DNA from: CAMPJU01 sp036675265
GTDB taxonomy: Bacteria > Pseudomonadota > Gammaproteobacteria > Xanthomonadales > Xanthomonadaceae
Assembly (NCBI GenBank): GCA_036675265.1
Contig: JAKFFJ010000014.1
Span: 1 to 64,000 of the forward strand
Length of the DNA stretch: 64,000 nt
Reading direction: 5' to 3'
The notes beneath the pieces were generated by a model. The model was not told the origin of the DNA, made no database searches, and saw only the letters and a list, made by a program, of their open reading frames with translations. This document shows positions 20,064-30,352 of the stretch, in pieces. The position numbers and the translations under genes are program-made. Each line of letters begins with the position of its first letter. Within the stretch, counting starts at the first letter, position 1.

Positions 20064-20536
20064 GGGCACCCCTGACCACCCGCGGCGCCCAGCGCCTGCG
20101 CGACGAACTCGAGGACCTCAAGTCCACGAAGCGGCCGGCGGTGATCGCCGCGATCGCCGAGGCACGCGCGCACGGCGACCTGAAGGAGAACGCGGAATAC
20201 CACGCCGCCCGCGAGCAGCAGGGCTTCATCGAGGGGCGCATCAAGCAGCTCGAGGCCGAGCTCTCGCACGCCCAGGTCATCGACGTGTCGACCCTCAACG
20301 CGGGCTCGCGCATCGTGTTCGGCGCGACGGTGCAGCTGGCCAACACGGAGACGGACGAGGAGCGCGCCTACCAGATCGTCGGGGACCTGGAGGCGGACAT
20401 CAAGCAGGGCCTGATCGCGATCTCCTCGCCGGTGGCGCGCGCGCTGATCGGCAAGCACGAGGGCGACGTGGTGACCATCGAGGCACCCGGCGGCACGCAC
20501 GAGTACGAGATCGTCGCCGTTTCCTACGCCGGCTGA
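20060..20536 (+). CDS. greA: Transcript cleavage factor GreA
   Basis: A 158-residue RNA polymerase secondary-channel factor that rescues backtracked complexes. The N-terminal coiled coil includes RLRDELEDLKSTKRPAVIAA and the acidic tip ARAHGDLKENAEYHAAREQQ, with Asp and Glu that activate cleavage. The C-terminal FKBP-like domain includes ISSPVARALIGKHEGDVVTI. It overlaps carB by 4 bases and rpfE by 1 base, so the run carA to recJ reads as one operon. Confidence 0.98.
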
Positions 20537-21513
20537 TGCCCGCCGCCCCGGGCCAGCCGAAGCAGGCGACGCTGCTGCTGCCGGCGCGGGCGCGCCTCGC
20601 CGGGACGTCGTTGCCCGATTCCGTCGCGCGGGCACTGGGGCGCGCGGACGTGCTGCCGGTCGGCGAGCCAGGGGAGCGTGCGCAGCTGTCGCGCCACTTC
20701 GAACTGCTGCCCCGCGGCTGGCCCGTCGCCGCGCTGACCCGCGCGCTGGACGCGGGCGACGCGCCGCTGTCGGCCTGGCTGCGCGCCGATCCCGCGTACG
20801 TGCGGCCCGACATCAATGGCGCGCGGCTGCTGGCCTGTGGCGAGGCGCTGCAACTCGAGCGCCGCGACGCGGAGGCGCTGCTGCCGGCGTTGCGGCCCCT
20901 CTTCGGCGATGCCGGCTTCCCGCTCGACGCGCCCGACCCGCACCGCTGGTACCTGCGGCTGCCGCGCGAAGCGCGCCTGCCGACATTCGCCGCACCGGCC
21001 GACGCGCTGGGCGCGGACCTGTTCGACCAGCTGCCGGGCGCCGACGACGGCGCGAGCCCCGAAGGCCGGCGCTGGCGCGCGCTGCTCAGCGAGGCGCAGG
21101 TGGTGCTGCACAACCATCCGCACAACGCGGCGCGCATCGCCGCCGGGCGACTGCCGGTGAATTCGCTGTGGTTCTGGGGCGCCGGCATCGCGCCGGACCA
21201 CGTGGCCGCGCGCGCGGCCGCGGTCACCGGCGATGACAGCCTGCTTCGCGCACTGGCAACGGCCGCGGGCGTGGACGTCGCCCCGTTGGCCGACGCGTTC
21301 GCTCCCCCCGGGGAAGACACGCTGGTCGACCTGCGCGGCCTCCGTGACCCGGCCAGGCTGCACGCCGGCTGGCTTGGGCCGGCCATCGCTGCCGTGCAGC
21401 GCCGCGACCTGGAGCGCCTGGTGCTGGACTTCGAGGACGGCGCGCGCCTTGCCATCGCACCCGGGCACCGCTGGCGTGGGTGGCGCCGGCCGATGCGGGC
21501 GTTCGCCGGGTGA
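20536..21513 (+). CDS. rpfE: RpfE family protein
   Basis: A 325-residue protein lying between greA and recJ, the position and size of RpfE in Xanthomonas, where mutants alter extracellular enzyme and polysaccharide levels. It has some resemblance to the cofactor-independent phosphoglycerate mutase group (LPVNSLWFWGAG, region 209-220), but catalytic metal ligands of that family are not evident to me. The biochemical role is unknown. Its start overlaps the greA stop (TGATG) and its end overlaps recJ (GTGA), so it belongs to the same transcript. Confidence 0.85.
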   Translation: MPAAPGQPKQATLLLPARARLAGTSLPDSVARALGRADVLPVGEPGERAQLSRHFELLPRGWPVAALTRALDAGDAPLSAWLRADPAYVRPDINGARLLACGEALQLERRDAEALLPALRPLFGDAGFPLDAPDPHRWYLRLPREARLPTFAAPADALGADLFDQLPGADDGASPEGRRWRALLSEAQVVLHNHPHNAARIAAGRLPVNSLWFWGAGIAPDHVAARAAAVTGDDSLLRALATAAGVDVAPLADAFAPPGEDTLVDLRGLRDPARLHAGWLGPAIAAVQRRDLERLVLDFEDGARLAIAPGHRWRGWRRPMRAFAG

Positions 21514-23264
21514 CCCGGCTGGTCCGACGGCCCGTGCCGCAAGGCGCGCAGGCCGGTGACGCCTGGCCTGGCCACGTCCCGCCGCTGCTGCGCCGGATCT
21601 ACGCGGCGCGGGGCGCGCATCGCCACGACCAGGCGCGACCGAAACTGGCGCACCTTCCGCCGCCGCACCTCATGGGCGGCATCGACGCGGCCACCGCGCT
21701 GCTGGCGGACGCGATCGCGCGCGACCGCCACGTCGTCGTGGTCGGCGACTTCGATTGCGACGGCGCGACCGCGTGCGCAGTCGCGGTGCGCGGACTGCGG
21801 ATGCTTGGCGCCCGCCGCGTATCGCACGCGGTGCCCAACCGCATCGTCCATGGCTACGGGCTCTCGCCGGCGCTCGTCGACGAACTGGCCCCGATGGCGC
21901 CAGACCTGCTGGTGACGGTGGACCACGGCATCGCGTGCCACGCCGGCATCGCCGCGGCCAGGGCGCGCGGCTGGCAGGTGCTCGTCACCGACCACCACCT
22001 GCCGGGCGCGTCGCTCCCCCCGGCGGATGCGATCGTCGACCCGAACATCCCCGGCGACGGGTTCCCGACCCGGATGCTGGCCGGCGTCGGCGTGGTGTTC
22101 TACGTGCTGCTCTCCCTGCGGCAGCGGCTGCATCCGGACGGGAGCGGACCGAGGCCCGACCTGTCGACGCTGCTGGACCTCGTCGCGGTGGGCACCGTCG
22201 CCGACCTCGTGCCGCTCGATGCCGCCAACCGGGCGCTGGTCGCGGCCGGCCTGCGCCGGATCCGCACGGGCCAGGCCTGCGCGGGCCTGGAGGCGTTGAT
22301 CGCGGTGGCCGGGCGCGACATCGCGCGATTCTCGGCATCGGACATCGGCTTCGCCGTGGCGCCACGGCTCAATGCAGCGGGGCGCCTGGAGGACATGTCG
22401 CTGGGGATCGAGTGCCTGTTGAGCGACGACCCGGCCAGGGCGCGCGCGATGGCCGCGACCCTGGACAGGATCAACATCGAGCGCCGCGCGGTGCAGGCGC
22501 GCATGACCGCCGAAGCGGAAGCCGTGCTTGCGCGGCTGGCGATCGACGGGCCCGCGCCGGCCGCCCTGTGCCTGTTCGACCCCGACTGGCATCCCGGTGT
22601 CGTCGGCCTGGTCGCCTCGCGCATGAAGGACCGCCTGCATCGCCCGGTGATCGCGTTCGCACCGGCGGCGCCGGGCAGCAGCGAGTTGCGTGGCTCGGCA
22701 CGATCGATCCCGGGCTTCCACGTGCGCGACGCGCTGGCCGCGGTGTCCGCGCGTGCACCGGGCCTGGTGCCGCGCTTCGGTGGCCACGCGATGGCGGCCG
22801 GCCTGTCACTCGACCTGGAGCACTTCGAGGCCTTCCACGACGCCTTCCGTCGGCATGCGGCCGACACCCTGGACGCCGCGACGCTCCAGGCCGAGCTCGC
22901 CACCGACGGCGAACTCGAGCCGCACGAATTCGACGTCGCGACCGCGCGCGCGCTGCGCGATGGCGGCCCCTGGGGACAGGCGTTCCCGGAGCCGGTCTTC
23001 GACGGCGCGTTCGACGTGGCCGGGTGGCGGCAGGTGGGCGAACGGCACCTGAAACTCGACCTGCACGCCGCCCACGGGCGCATCGGCGCCATCGAGTTCG
23101 GCGGCTGGGACGGCGAAGCGCCGCCGCCGCGGGTGCGCATCGCGTTCCGGCTCGAACCGGACGAGTATCGCGGCGGGGATGCCGTGCAACTGGTCATCGT
23201 GCATCGCGAACCCGCCGGGCCGGTGGAGGCTGCGCAACCCCTGATAAAATCGCCGGCCCCCTGA
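21510..23264 (+). CDS. recJ: Single-stranded-DNA-specific exonuclease RecJ
   Basis: A 5'-3' exonuclease of 584 residues used in recombination and mismatch repair. The DHH-family motifs are present: VVGDFDCDGATA (motif I), TVDHGIACHAG, VTDHHLPG (motif III, DHH) and VDPNIPGD, then a DHHA1 region (ARSIPGFHVRDALA, FGGHAMAAGLSL) and an OB-fold tail. The start is GTG at 21510, overlapping rpfE by 4 bases. It ends 21 bases before prfB. Confidence 0.97.
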   Translation: MTRLVRRPVPQGAQAGDAWPGHVPPLLRRIYAARGAHRHDQARPKLAHLPPPHLMGGIDAATALLADAIARDRHVVVVGDFDCDGATACAVAVRGLRMLGARRVSHAVPNRIVHGYGLSPALVDELAPMAPDLLVTVDHGIACHAGIAAARARGWQVLVTDHHLPGASLPPADAIVDPNIPGDGFPTRMLAGVGVVFYVLLSLRQRLHPDGSGPRPDLSTLLDLVAVGTVADLVPLDAANRALVAAGLRRIRTGQACAGLEALIAVAGRDIARFSASDIGFAVAPRLNAAGRLEDMSLGIECLLSDDPARARAMAATLDRINIERRAVQARMTAEAEAVLARLAIDGPAPAALCLFDPDWHPGVVGLVASRMKDRLHRPVIAFAPAAPGSSELRGSARSIPGFHVRDALAAVSARAPGLVPRFGGHAMAAGLSLDLEHFEAFHDAFRRHAADTLDAATLQAELATDGELEPHEFDVATARALRDGGPWGQAFPEPVFDGAFDVAGWRQVGERHLKLDLHAAHGRIGAIEFGGWDGEAPPPRVRIAFRLEPDEYRGGDAVQLVIVHREPAGPVEAAQPLIKSPAP

Positions 23265-23285
23265 AGCATTGCCGGCGCCCACCCC

Positions 23286-24410
23286 ATGATCGAGCTCAAT
23301 CCCGTCCGCCAGCGCATCGCCGACCTGACCGGTCGGCTGGATGCGCTGAGGGGGTTTCTTTGACTACGACGCCAGGGTCGAGCGCCTGGAGGAAGTCGAG
23401 CGCGAGCTCGAGAACCCCGACGTGTGGAACGACGCCGAACGCGCGCAGGCCCTCGGCCGCGAGCGTTCCACGCTGGACAAGACCGTCACCGGCATCCGGG
23501 AACTGACCGAGGGCCTGGCCTCCGCCGGGGAGTTGCTGGACCTGGCCGAATCCGAGGACGACGAGGACACCGCCAACGCGGTCGTCGACGACGTCGAGCG
23601 CTTCGCGCGCCGGGTCGACGAACTCGAGTTCCAGCGCATGTTCTCCGGCAAGATGGATTCCCATGCGGCATTCGTCGACATCCAGGCCGGGGCCGGCGGC
23701 ACCGAGGCGCAGGACTGGGCCGAGATGCTGCTGCGCATGTACCTGCGCTGGGCCGAGTCGCGTGGCTGGAAGACCGAGCTGATGGAGGTGAGCGGTGGCG
23801 AAGTCGCGGGCATCAAGTCCGCGACGTTCCGCGTCGAGGGCGACCACGCGTACGGCTGGCTCAAGACCGAGATCGGCGTGCACCGCCTGGTGCGCAAGTC
23901 GCCGTTCGATTCGGACAACCGCCGGCACACCAGCTTCACGTCGGTGTTCGTTTCGCCCGAAGTCGACGACGACATCGAGATCGACATCAATCCCGCGGAC
24001 CTGCGCACCGACGTGTACCGCTCCTCGGGCGCCGGCGGCCAGCACGTCAACAAGACCGAGTCGGCGGTGCGCATCACCCACATCCCGACCAATACCGTCG
24101 TGGCCTGCCAGACGGGCCGCAGCCAGCACCAGAACCGGGACACGGCGATGAAGATGCTCGCGGCCAAGCTCTACGAGCTGGAAGTGCAGAAGCGCAACAC
24201 GGAGAAGGATGCGCTGGAGGCCACCAAGTCCGACATTGGCTGGGGCAGCCAGATCCGCAACTACGTGCTCGACCAGTCCCGCATCAAGGACCTGCGCACG
24301 GGCGTGGAGCGCAGCGACACGCAAAAGGTGCTGGACGGCGACATCGACGAATTCCTGGAGGCCAGCCTGAAGTCCGGGCTGGAAGCGGGCGCGAAGCGGA
24401 GCGACGCGGC

Positions 24411-24414
<4 letters not shown>
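23286..24414 (+). CDS. prfB: Peptide chain release factor 2, made by programmed +1 frameshift
   Basis: Recognises UGA and UAA stop codons. Translation starts at ATG 23286 (MIELNPVRQRIADLTGRLDA), reads 25 codons to CTT at 23358-23360, meets an in-frame TGA (23361-23363), and continues after a +1 shift from GAC at 23362 (DYDARVERLEEVERE). The joined product, 23286-23360 plus 23362-24414, is 375 residues. It has the SPF stop-codon tripeptide (KSPFDSDNR) and the GGQ peptidyl-hydrolysis motif (SSGAGGQHVNKTES). A start taken downstream of the shift would lose the N-terminal region. The stop overlaps lysS by 4 bases. Confidence 0.98.
23349..23363 (+). promoter_or_regulatory. prfB programmed +1 ribosomal frameshift site
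   Basis: Internal Shine-Dalgarno AGGGGG (23349-23354), TTT, then slippery CTT with the in-frame stop TGA followed by C. This is the classical RF2 autoregulation signal: low RF2 slows termination at the UGA and favours the shift. Confidence 0.97.
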
Positions 24415-25931
<1,517 letters not shown>

Positions 25932-25979
25932 CGCCTGCATGCTGGGAGCCGTCAGGCTATCCTCGGCCCGGTCGCGGGG

Positions 25980-27065
25980 ATGGCGTCCACGAGGGGAAGC
26001 CTGCCAGTGAACATCGTCATCGTCGACGACCAGACCTCCGCCCGGATGATGTTGCGCAACATCATCGAGGACGCGGCACCGGACATCACGGTCCACGATT
26101 TCGGCGATCCCGAGGAAGCACTGGCCTGGTGCGGCCGGAACATCCCCGACCTGCTGGTGCTCGACTACCGCATGCCGAAGCTGGATGGGCTGGAGTTCGC
26201 CGAGCGCTTCCGCCGGCCGCCCGTGCACCGCGACGTGCCGATCATCCTGGTGACCGTGGTCGGCGACGAGCCGATCCGCCAGAAGGCGCTCGATGCCGGC
26301 GTGATCGACTTCCTGGTCAAGCCCGTGCGCCCGCGCGAGTTGCGCGCGCGCTGCCGCAACCTGCTGCAGTTGCGCCAGCAGTCGGAGACCATCAAGCAGC
26401 GCGCCCTGTCGCTCGACCAGCGCCTGCTGTCGAGCATGCGCGAGGTGGAGGAGCGCGAGCGCGAGACGCTGTCGCGGCTGGCGCGCGCCATCGAGTACCG
26501 CGACGCGGGCACCAGCGCCTACCTGGAACGAATGGCCCATGTGGCCGGGCTGATCGCCGAGCAGCTGGGCCTGCAGGAGGACGAAGTCCGGGTGATCGAG
26601 ATGGCTGCGCCCCTGCACGACCTGGGCAAGATCGCGATCCCGGACGCCATCCTGCTCAAGCCGGGCCCGCTGACCGACGAGGAGACGGCGGTCATGCGTC
26701 GCCACCCGCGGATCGGCCACGAGCTGCTGAGCGGCAGCCACAACCGCTTCATCCAGGCGGGCGCGGCGATCGCCCTGCGCCACCACGAGCGCTACGACGG
26801 CAGCGGCTACCCCGACGGGCTGGCCGGGGAGGCCATCCCCCTGGAGGCCCGGATCGTGGCCGTGGCCGACGTGTTCGACGCCCTGGTCTCCCCGCGGCCC
26901 TACAAGGAGGCCTGGACGGTCGAGAAGGCCCTGGCCTACCTCTACGCCCAGCGCGGCCGGCTGTTCGACCCGCAGTGCGTCGACGTGCTGGTCCGGAACA
27001 AGGCCCGGCTCGAGGAAATCTGCGTGCGCTACTCGCGGATGTCGGAACGCCCGGGAGTAGAGTAG
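25980..27065 (+). CDS. rpfG: Response regulator RpfG with HD-GYP phosphodiesterase domain
   Basis: A 361-residue output protein of the DSF quorum-sensing system. The receiver domain (about 11-130) has acidic residues in VIVDDQ and the phosphoacceptor Asp62 in LVLDYRMP. The HD-GYP domain (about 155-350) keeps HD at 213-214 (APLHDLGKIAIPD) and the signature RYDGSGYPDG (271-280), so it should hydrolyse cyclic di-GMP when RpfC is activated. The ATG at 25980 is chosen; an internal GTG at 26008 is less likely. It lies 4 bases upstream of rpfC; rpfH, present between them in Xanthomonas campestris, is absent. Confidence 0.96.
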   Translation: MASTRGSLPVNIVIVDDQTSARMMLRNIIEDAAPDITVHDFGDPEEALAWCGRNIPDLLVLDYRMPKLDGLEFAERFRRPPVHRDVPIILVTVVGDEPIRQKALDAGVIDFLVKPVRPRELRARCRNLLQLRQQSETIKQRALSLDQRLLSSMREVEERERETLSRLARAIEYRDAGTSAYLERMAHVAGLIAEQLGLQEDEVRVIEMAAPLHDLGKIAIPDAILLKPGPLTDEETAVMRRHPRIGHELLSGSHNRFIQAGAAIALRHHERYDGSGYPDGLAGEAIPLEARIVAVADVFDALVSPRPYKEAWTVEKALAYLYAQRGRLFDPQCVDVLVRNKARLEEICVRYSRMSERPGVE

Positions 27066-27069
27066 GGCG

Positions 27070-29247
27070 ATGGGAACCCTCCTGCCCTGGGTCAGGCAGC
27101 GGCTGGCGCATCGCCCTGACAGCGAACACCTGCAGACGATGGTGCGCATCGCCATCACGGCGCTGTTCTGCCTGTACCTGGGCGGCGTCGTCGGCCTGGA
27201 CGGCACCGACGACGCGCTGTTCTTCACCTGGCTGATCCTGGTCGGCGAACTGCTGGTGTCGCTCGGCCTCATGGCCGCGATCATCGCCAACCCGGGCGTG
27301 TCGCACGTGCGGCGCTGGATCGGCATGCTCAGCGACTACACCGCGCTGGCCGGCGTGATGTACCTCGTGGGCGAGACCGCCACGCCGCTGTACAGCGTGT
27401 ACCTGTGGGTCACGATCGGCAACGGCCTGCGCTACGGCAGCGGCTACCTGCGTGCGGCCACGACGCTGGCGGCCCTCTCGTTCCTGGCGGTGATCCAGTT
27501 CACCCCGTACTGGTCGTCGCAACCGTTCCTGGCCTGGGGCCTGTTCGGCGGCCTCGTGGCCGTGCCGCTGTATTTCGCCTCGCTGCTCAAGCAGCTGACC
27601 CAGGCGATCGCGCAGGCACGCCGCGCGAACGAGGCCAAGAGCCGCTTCCTCGCCAACATGAGCCACGAGTTCCGCACGCCGCTCAACGGCCTGGCCGGCA
27701 TGTCCGAGCTGCTGGCCACGACCCGGCTCGACGGCGAGCAGCGCGAGTGCGTCAACACCATCCAGGCGTCCACGCGCACGCTGCTGTCGCTGGTAGAGGA
27801 CGTGCTGGACATCTCCGCGATCGAGGCCGGCAAGCTCAAGCTGACGCCGGTGGAGTTCTCGCTGCGGGAGATGGTCGATGGCATCGGGCTGATCCTGCAG
27901 CCGATGGCGCGCAACAAGCAGCTCGACTACCGCGCGCAGGTCGCCGACGACGTGCCCTCGCGGGTGCGGGGCGATGCCGGGCACCTGCGCCAGGTGCTGA
28001 TCAACCTGGCCGGCAACGCGGTGAAGTTCACCGACCGCGGCATGGTGTCGCTCGAGGTGTCGATGGTCGGGGCCGCCGGCGCGCGCGTGCGGCTGCGCTT
28101 CACGGTCCAGGACACCGGCATCGGCATCCCCGCGGAGGCGGGCACCCGCCTGTTCGAGGCGTTCGAGCAGGCCGACGCCAGCCTGTCGCGCCGTTACGGC
28201 GGCACCGGACTGGGCACCACCATCGCCAAGGGCCTGACCGAGGCGATGGGCGGCACCATCGGCTTCGAGAGCCGGGAATCGGGTGGGAGCCGCTTCTGGG
28301 TCGAACTCCCCTTCGACCGGGTCGTCCCGGTCCAGGCGGCTGCCGCCGAGGCGGACACGGCCGCGGCCCCGCTGCAGCGGGAGGACGCGGAGAACGTCAT
28401 CGCGTTCTCCGACCCCTTCCTGCGCCACCGCGTCCGCGTCCGGTCGATGCAATTGCTCATCGCCGACGACCACGCCGCCAACCGGATGATGCTCCAGCGC
28501 CTGCTGCAGAAGGCAGGACACAAGGTGGTGGCGGTCGAGGACGGAGAGGCCGTCCTCACGGCGCTCGAGAGCGGCAGCTACGAAGCGGCGATCATCGACC
28601 TGCACATGCCCGGCCTCAGTGGCCTGGACCTGCTGCGGCAGTTGCGGGTCATGGAGGCCGGTGGCGGACGGCGCACGCCGGTGCTGGTGCTCAGCGCGGA
28701 CGTGACGCCCGAATCGATCCAGCGTTGCGAGCAGGCCGGCGCGCGCGCATTCCTGTCCAAGCCGTTGTCCGCCGCGCGCCTGCTCGACACACTGGCCGAA
28801 GTCGCGGCGACCGGCAGGGCGGCAACGCCGGCAGCGTCGGCGCGCGTGGACCTGGCGCCCATTGGCGACGGCGCGCTAGACGGCGCGGTGCTGGACGAGC
28901 TGGCGCAACTGGGGATGGGCGATGGATTCGAGCGCGAGTTCATCGAGCAGTGCCTCGCCGATGCGGGGGCGTCGATCGATGCCATCGAGCGGGCCGCCGA
29001 CGCGAGCGACTGGGATGGCCTGCGCGAGCACGCCCATGCGCTCAAGGGCGTGGCGAGCAACCTGGGACTGGTGCGCGTGGCCGCCCTCAGTAGCGAGGTG
29101 ATGCGCCTGGCCGAGTGGCAACTCGCGCGCGAATGGCGGCAGCACGTGGGCACGCTGCGCGAACGCCTGCGCCAGGGCAGGGCCGCGCTGGCGGCACGGG
29201 CGCAGCGGGCCGGCCTGGCCAGCGACACGGGCGCCGAGCCGCGTTGA
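27070..29247 (+). CDS. rpfC: Hybrid sensor kinase RpfC (DSF receptor)
   Basis: A 725-residue inner-membrane kinase that senses the diffusible fatty-acid signal DSF. About five membrane helices occupy residues 20-175. A phosphoacceptor domain follows with His199 in MSHEFRTPLNG, then an ATPase domain (LINLAGNAVKF, VQDTGIGIP, GGTGLGTTIAKG), a receiver with Asp510 in AAIIDLHMPG, and a C-terminal HPt domain with His656 in HAHALKGVASN. The full phosphorelay to RpfG is thus encoded. It is convergent with rpfF, with a hairpin in the 45-base gap. Confidence 0.96.
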   Translation: MGTLLPWVRQRLAHRPDSEHLQTMVRIAITALFCLYLGGVVGLDGTDDALFFTWLILVGELLVSLGLMAAIIANPGVSHVRRWIGMLSDYTALAGVMYLVGETATPLYSVYLWVTIGNGLRYGSGYLRAATTLAALSFLAVIQFTPYWSSQPFLAWGLFGGLVAVPLYFASLLKQLTQAIAQARRANEAKSRFLANMSHEFRTPLNGLAGMSELLATTRLDGEQRECVNTIQASTRTLLSLVEDVLDISAIEAGKLKLTPVEFSLREMVDGIGLILQPMARNKQLDYRAQVADDVPSRVRGDAGHLRQVLINLAGNAVKFTDRGMVSLEVSMVGAAGARVRLRFTVQDTGIGIPAEAGTRLFEAFEQADASLSRRYGGTGLGTTIAKGLTEAMGGTIGFESRESGGSRFWVELPFDRVVPVQAAAAEADTAAAPLQREDAENVIAFSDPFLRHRVRVRSMQLLIADDHAANRMMLQRLLQKAGHKVVAVEDGEAVLTALESGSYEAAIIDLHMPGLSGLDLLRQLRVMEAGGGRRTPVLVLSADVTPESIQRCEQAGARAFLSKPLSAARLLDTLAEVAATGRAATPAASARVDLAPIGDGALDGAVLDELAQLGMGDGFEREFIEQCLADAGASIDAIERAADASDWDGLREHAHALKGVASNLGLVRVAALSSEVMRLAEWQLAREWRQHVGTLRERLRQGRAALAARAQRAGLASDTGAEPR

Positions 29248-29255
29248 CGGATGCC

Positions 29256-29285
29256 GGCCGGACGAGTCCGCGCTCGTCCCCGGCC
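29256..29285. terminator. Hairpin between convergent rpfC and rpfF
   Basis: Stem GGACGAG (29260-29266) with CTCGTCC (29273-29279), extended by flanking GGCC on both sides with a small bulge. It lies in the short gap between the two converging stops. There is no clear T-run, so it may act as an mRNA 3' stabiliser or a weak terminator for both genes. Confidence 0.5.
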
Positions 29286-29292
29286 AACGGGA

Positions 29293-30171
29293 TCAAGCGA
29301 CTTCCAGTCCCGCGCGCTTCGACTGCGCCCGCACCAGCCGCTCCATGATCCGCAGCGACTTGTCCCCCAGCTGCATCGCCGTGTCCACCCAGACCTCGGT
29401 GATGCTCAGCATCTCTTCCAGCGTGACCGGCTGCGCCATGGACCGGACCCGGTGCATCGCGGCGCGTGCGTTCGGGATGCGGCGATGGGTGCGGATGACT
29501 TCCTCGACCGCCTGCACGCCCTGGCCCTTCGGCGCGAGCACGTCGACGAGGCCCATCTTGTACAGCTCTTCGCTCGAATAGACGTTGCCCTCGAGCATCA
29601 GCTTCTCGGCCTGGTGTGGCGCGATGCGCTTGCACAGGAACGAGTAGGCGCCCATCCCCGGGAACAGGTCGAACAGCACTTCGGGCAGGCCCATGCCGAC
29701 GCCTTCCTCGGCGACGATGGTATGGCAGCTCAGCGCCGCCTCGAAGCCGCCGCCCAGCGCATCGCCCTGGACCAGCGCGACGGTGTGCGCACCCGCGCCG
29801 AGCCCGACGTGGAACGCGTGGACGCCGCGCACGCACTGGCGCGCATAGGCGAGCAGGGTCTTGCGGTCGCCGTTGCGGATCGATTGGCAGAACAGTTCCA
29901 GGTCGCCGCCGAGGTTGAACACGTCGGAATCGGAGGCGAGCACGACGTGGGGCAGGACGTTGCCACCGTTGCGCTGCTGCTGGACGCGGAGCCGGTCGGC
30001 AAGCACCTGCTGGTAGCGCAGGATCTCGTCGACGAGCGCGGGCTTGAAGCAGGCGCGGCCGGGCGATTGACCCAGGTCGGCGTGCATGTGGCACCAGTAA
30101 GTCCCGCGATCATGGTCGTCGATCGTGCGGAGCGTGCTGGGAGGGCGTTGGAGCAGGTGAACGGCGGACAT
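29293..30171 (-). CDS. rpfF: DSF synthase RpfF (crotonase-fold acyl-ACP hydratase/thioesterase)
   Basis: Makes the cis-2-unsaturated fatty-acid signal DSF from 3-hydroxyacyl-ACP. The 292-residue product has the enoyl-CoA hydratase fold with the oxyanion segment VALVQGDALGGGFEAALSCH. Glu144 and Glu164 (GLPEVLFDLFPGMGAYSFL), 20 residues apart, correspond to the catalytic pair Glu141/Glu161 of Xanthomonas RpfF. The ATG at 30171 (MSAVHLLQRPPSTLRT) matches the family start. It lies 181 bases downstream of rpfB on the same strand; that gap may hold its own promoter. Confidence 0.96.
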   Translation of the reverse strand: MSAVHLLQRPPSTLRTIDDHDRGTYWCHMHADLGQSPGRACFKPALVDEILRYQQVLADRLRVQQQRNGGNVLPHVVLASDSDVFNLGGDLELFCQSIRNGDRKTLLAYARQCVRGVHAFHVGLGAGAHTVALVQGDALGGGFEAALSCHTIVAEEGVGMGLPEVLFDLFPGMGAYSFLCKRIAPHQAEKLMLEGNVYSSEELYKMGLVDVLAPKGQGVQAVEEVIRTHRRIPNARAAMHRVRSMAQPVTLEEMLSITEVWVDTAMQLGDKSLRIMERLVRAQSKRAGLEVA

Positions 30172-30263
30172 GGCGAATTTCCCTTGTGCAGGTGGCCGCC
30201 CGGCCGGTCGCGCTTTCGGACGGCACGTCAACTGGATTTGGAGAAAGTTGCGCCGACGGGGGG

Positions 30264-30294
30264 ATTCTATGCCCCCTTCACGGGGGAATCACAA
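30264..30294 (-). promoter_or_regulatory. Possible rpfF promoter in the rpfB-rpfF gap
   Basis: On the minus strand TTGTGA (30294-30289), 19 bases, TAGAAT (30269-30264), about 92 bases before the rpfF ATG. The spacer holds CCCCCGTGAAGGGGG, a small hairpin. Spacing is longer than ideal. The rest of the 181-base gap shows nothing else I can name. Confidence 0.25.
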
Positions 30295-30352
30295 GCCTGA
30301 CCCGGGGCAGGGGCGTTCCGGCAGGGCTGCGGACCGCGGCCGCCCCCGCGGT

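Noticed and set aside
21740..21780. RecJ motif I reads DFDCDG instead of DYDADG
   Set aside because: The essential aspartates are kept and the substitutions are conservative, so activity should be normal.
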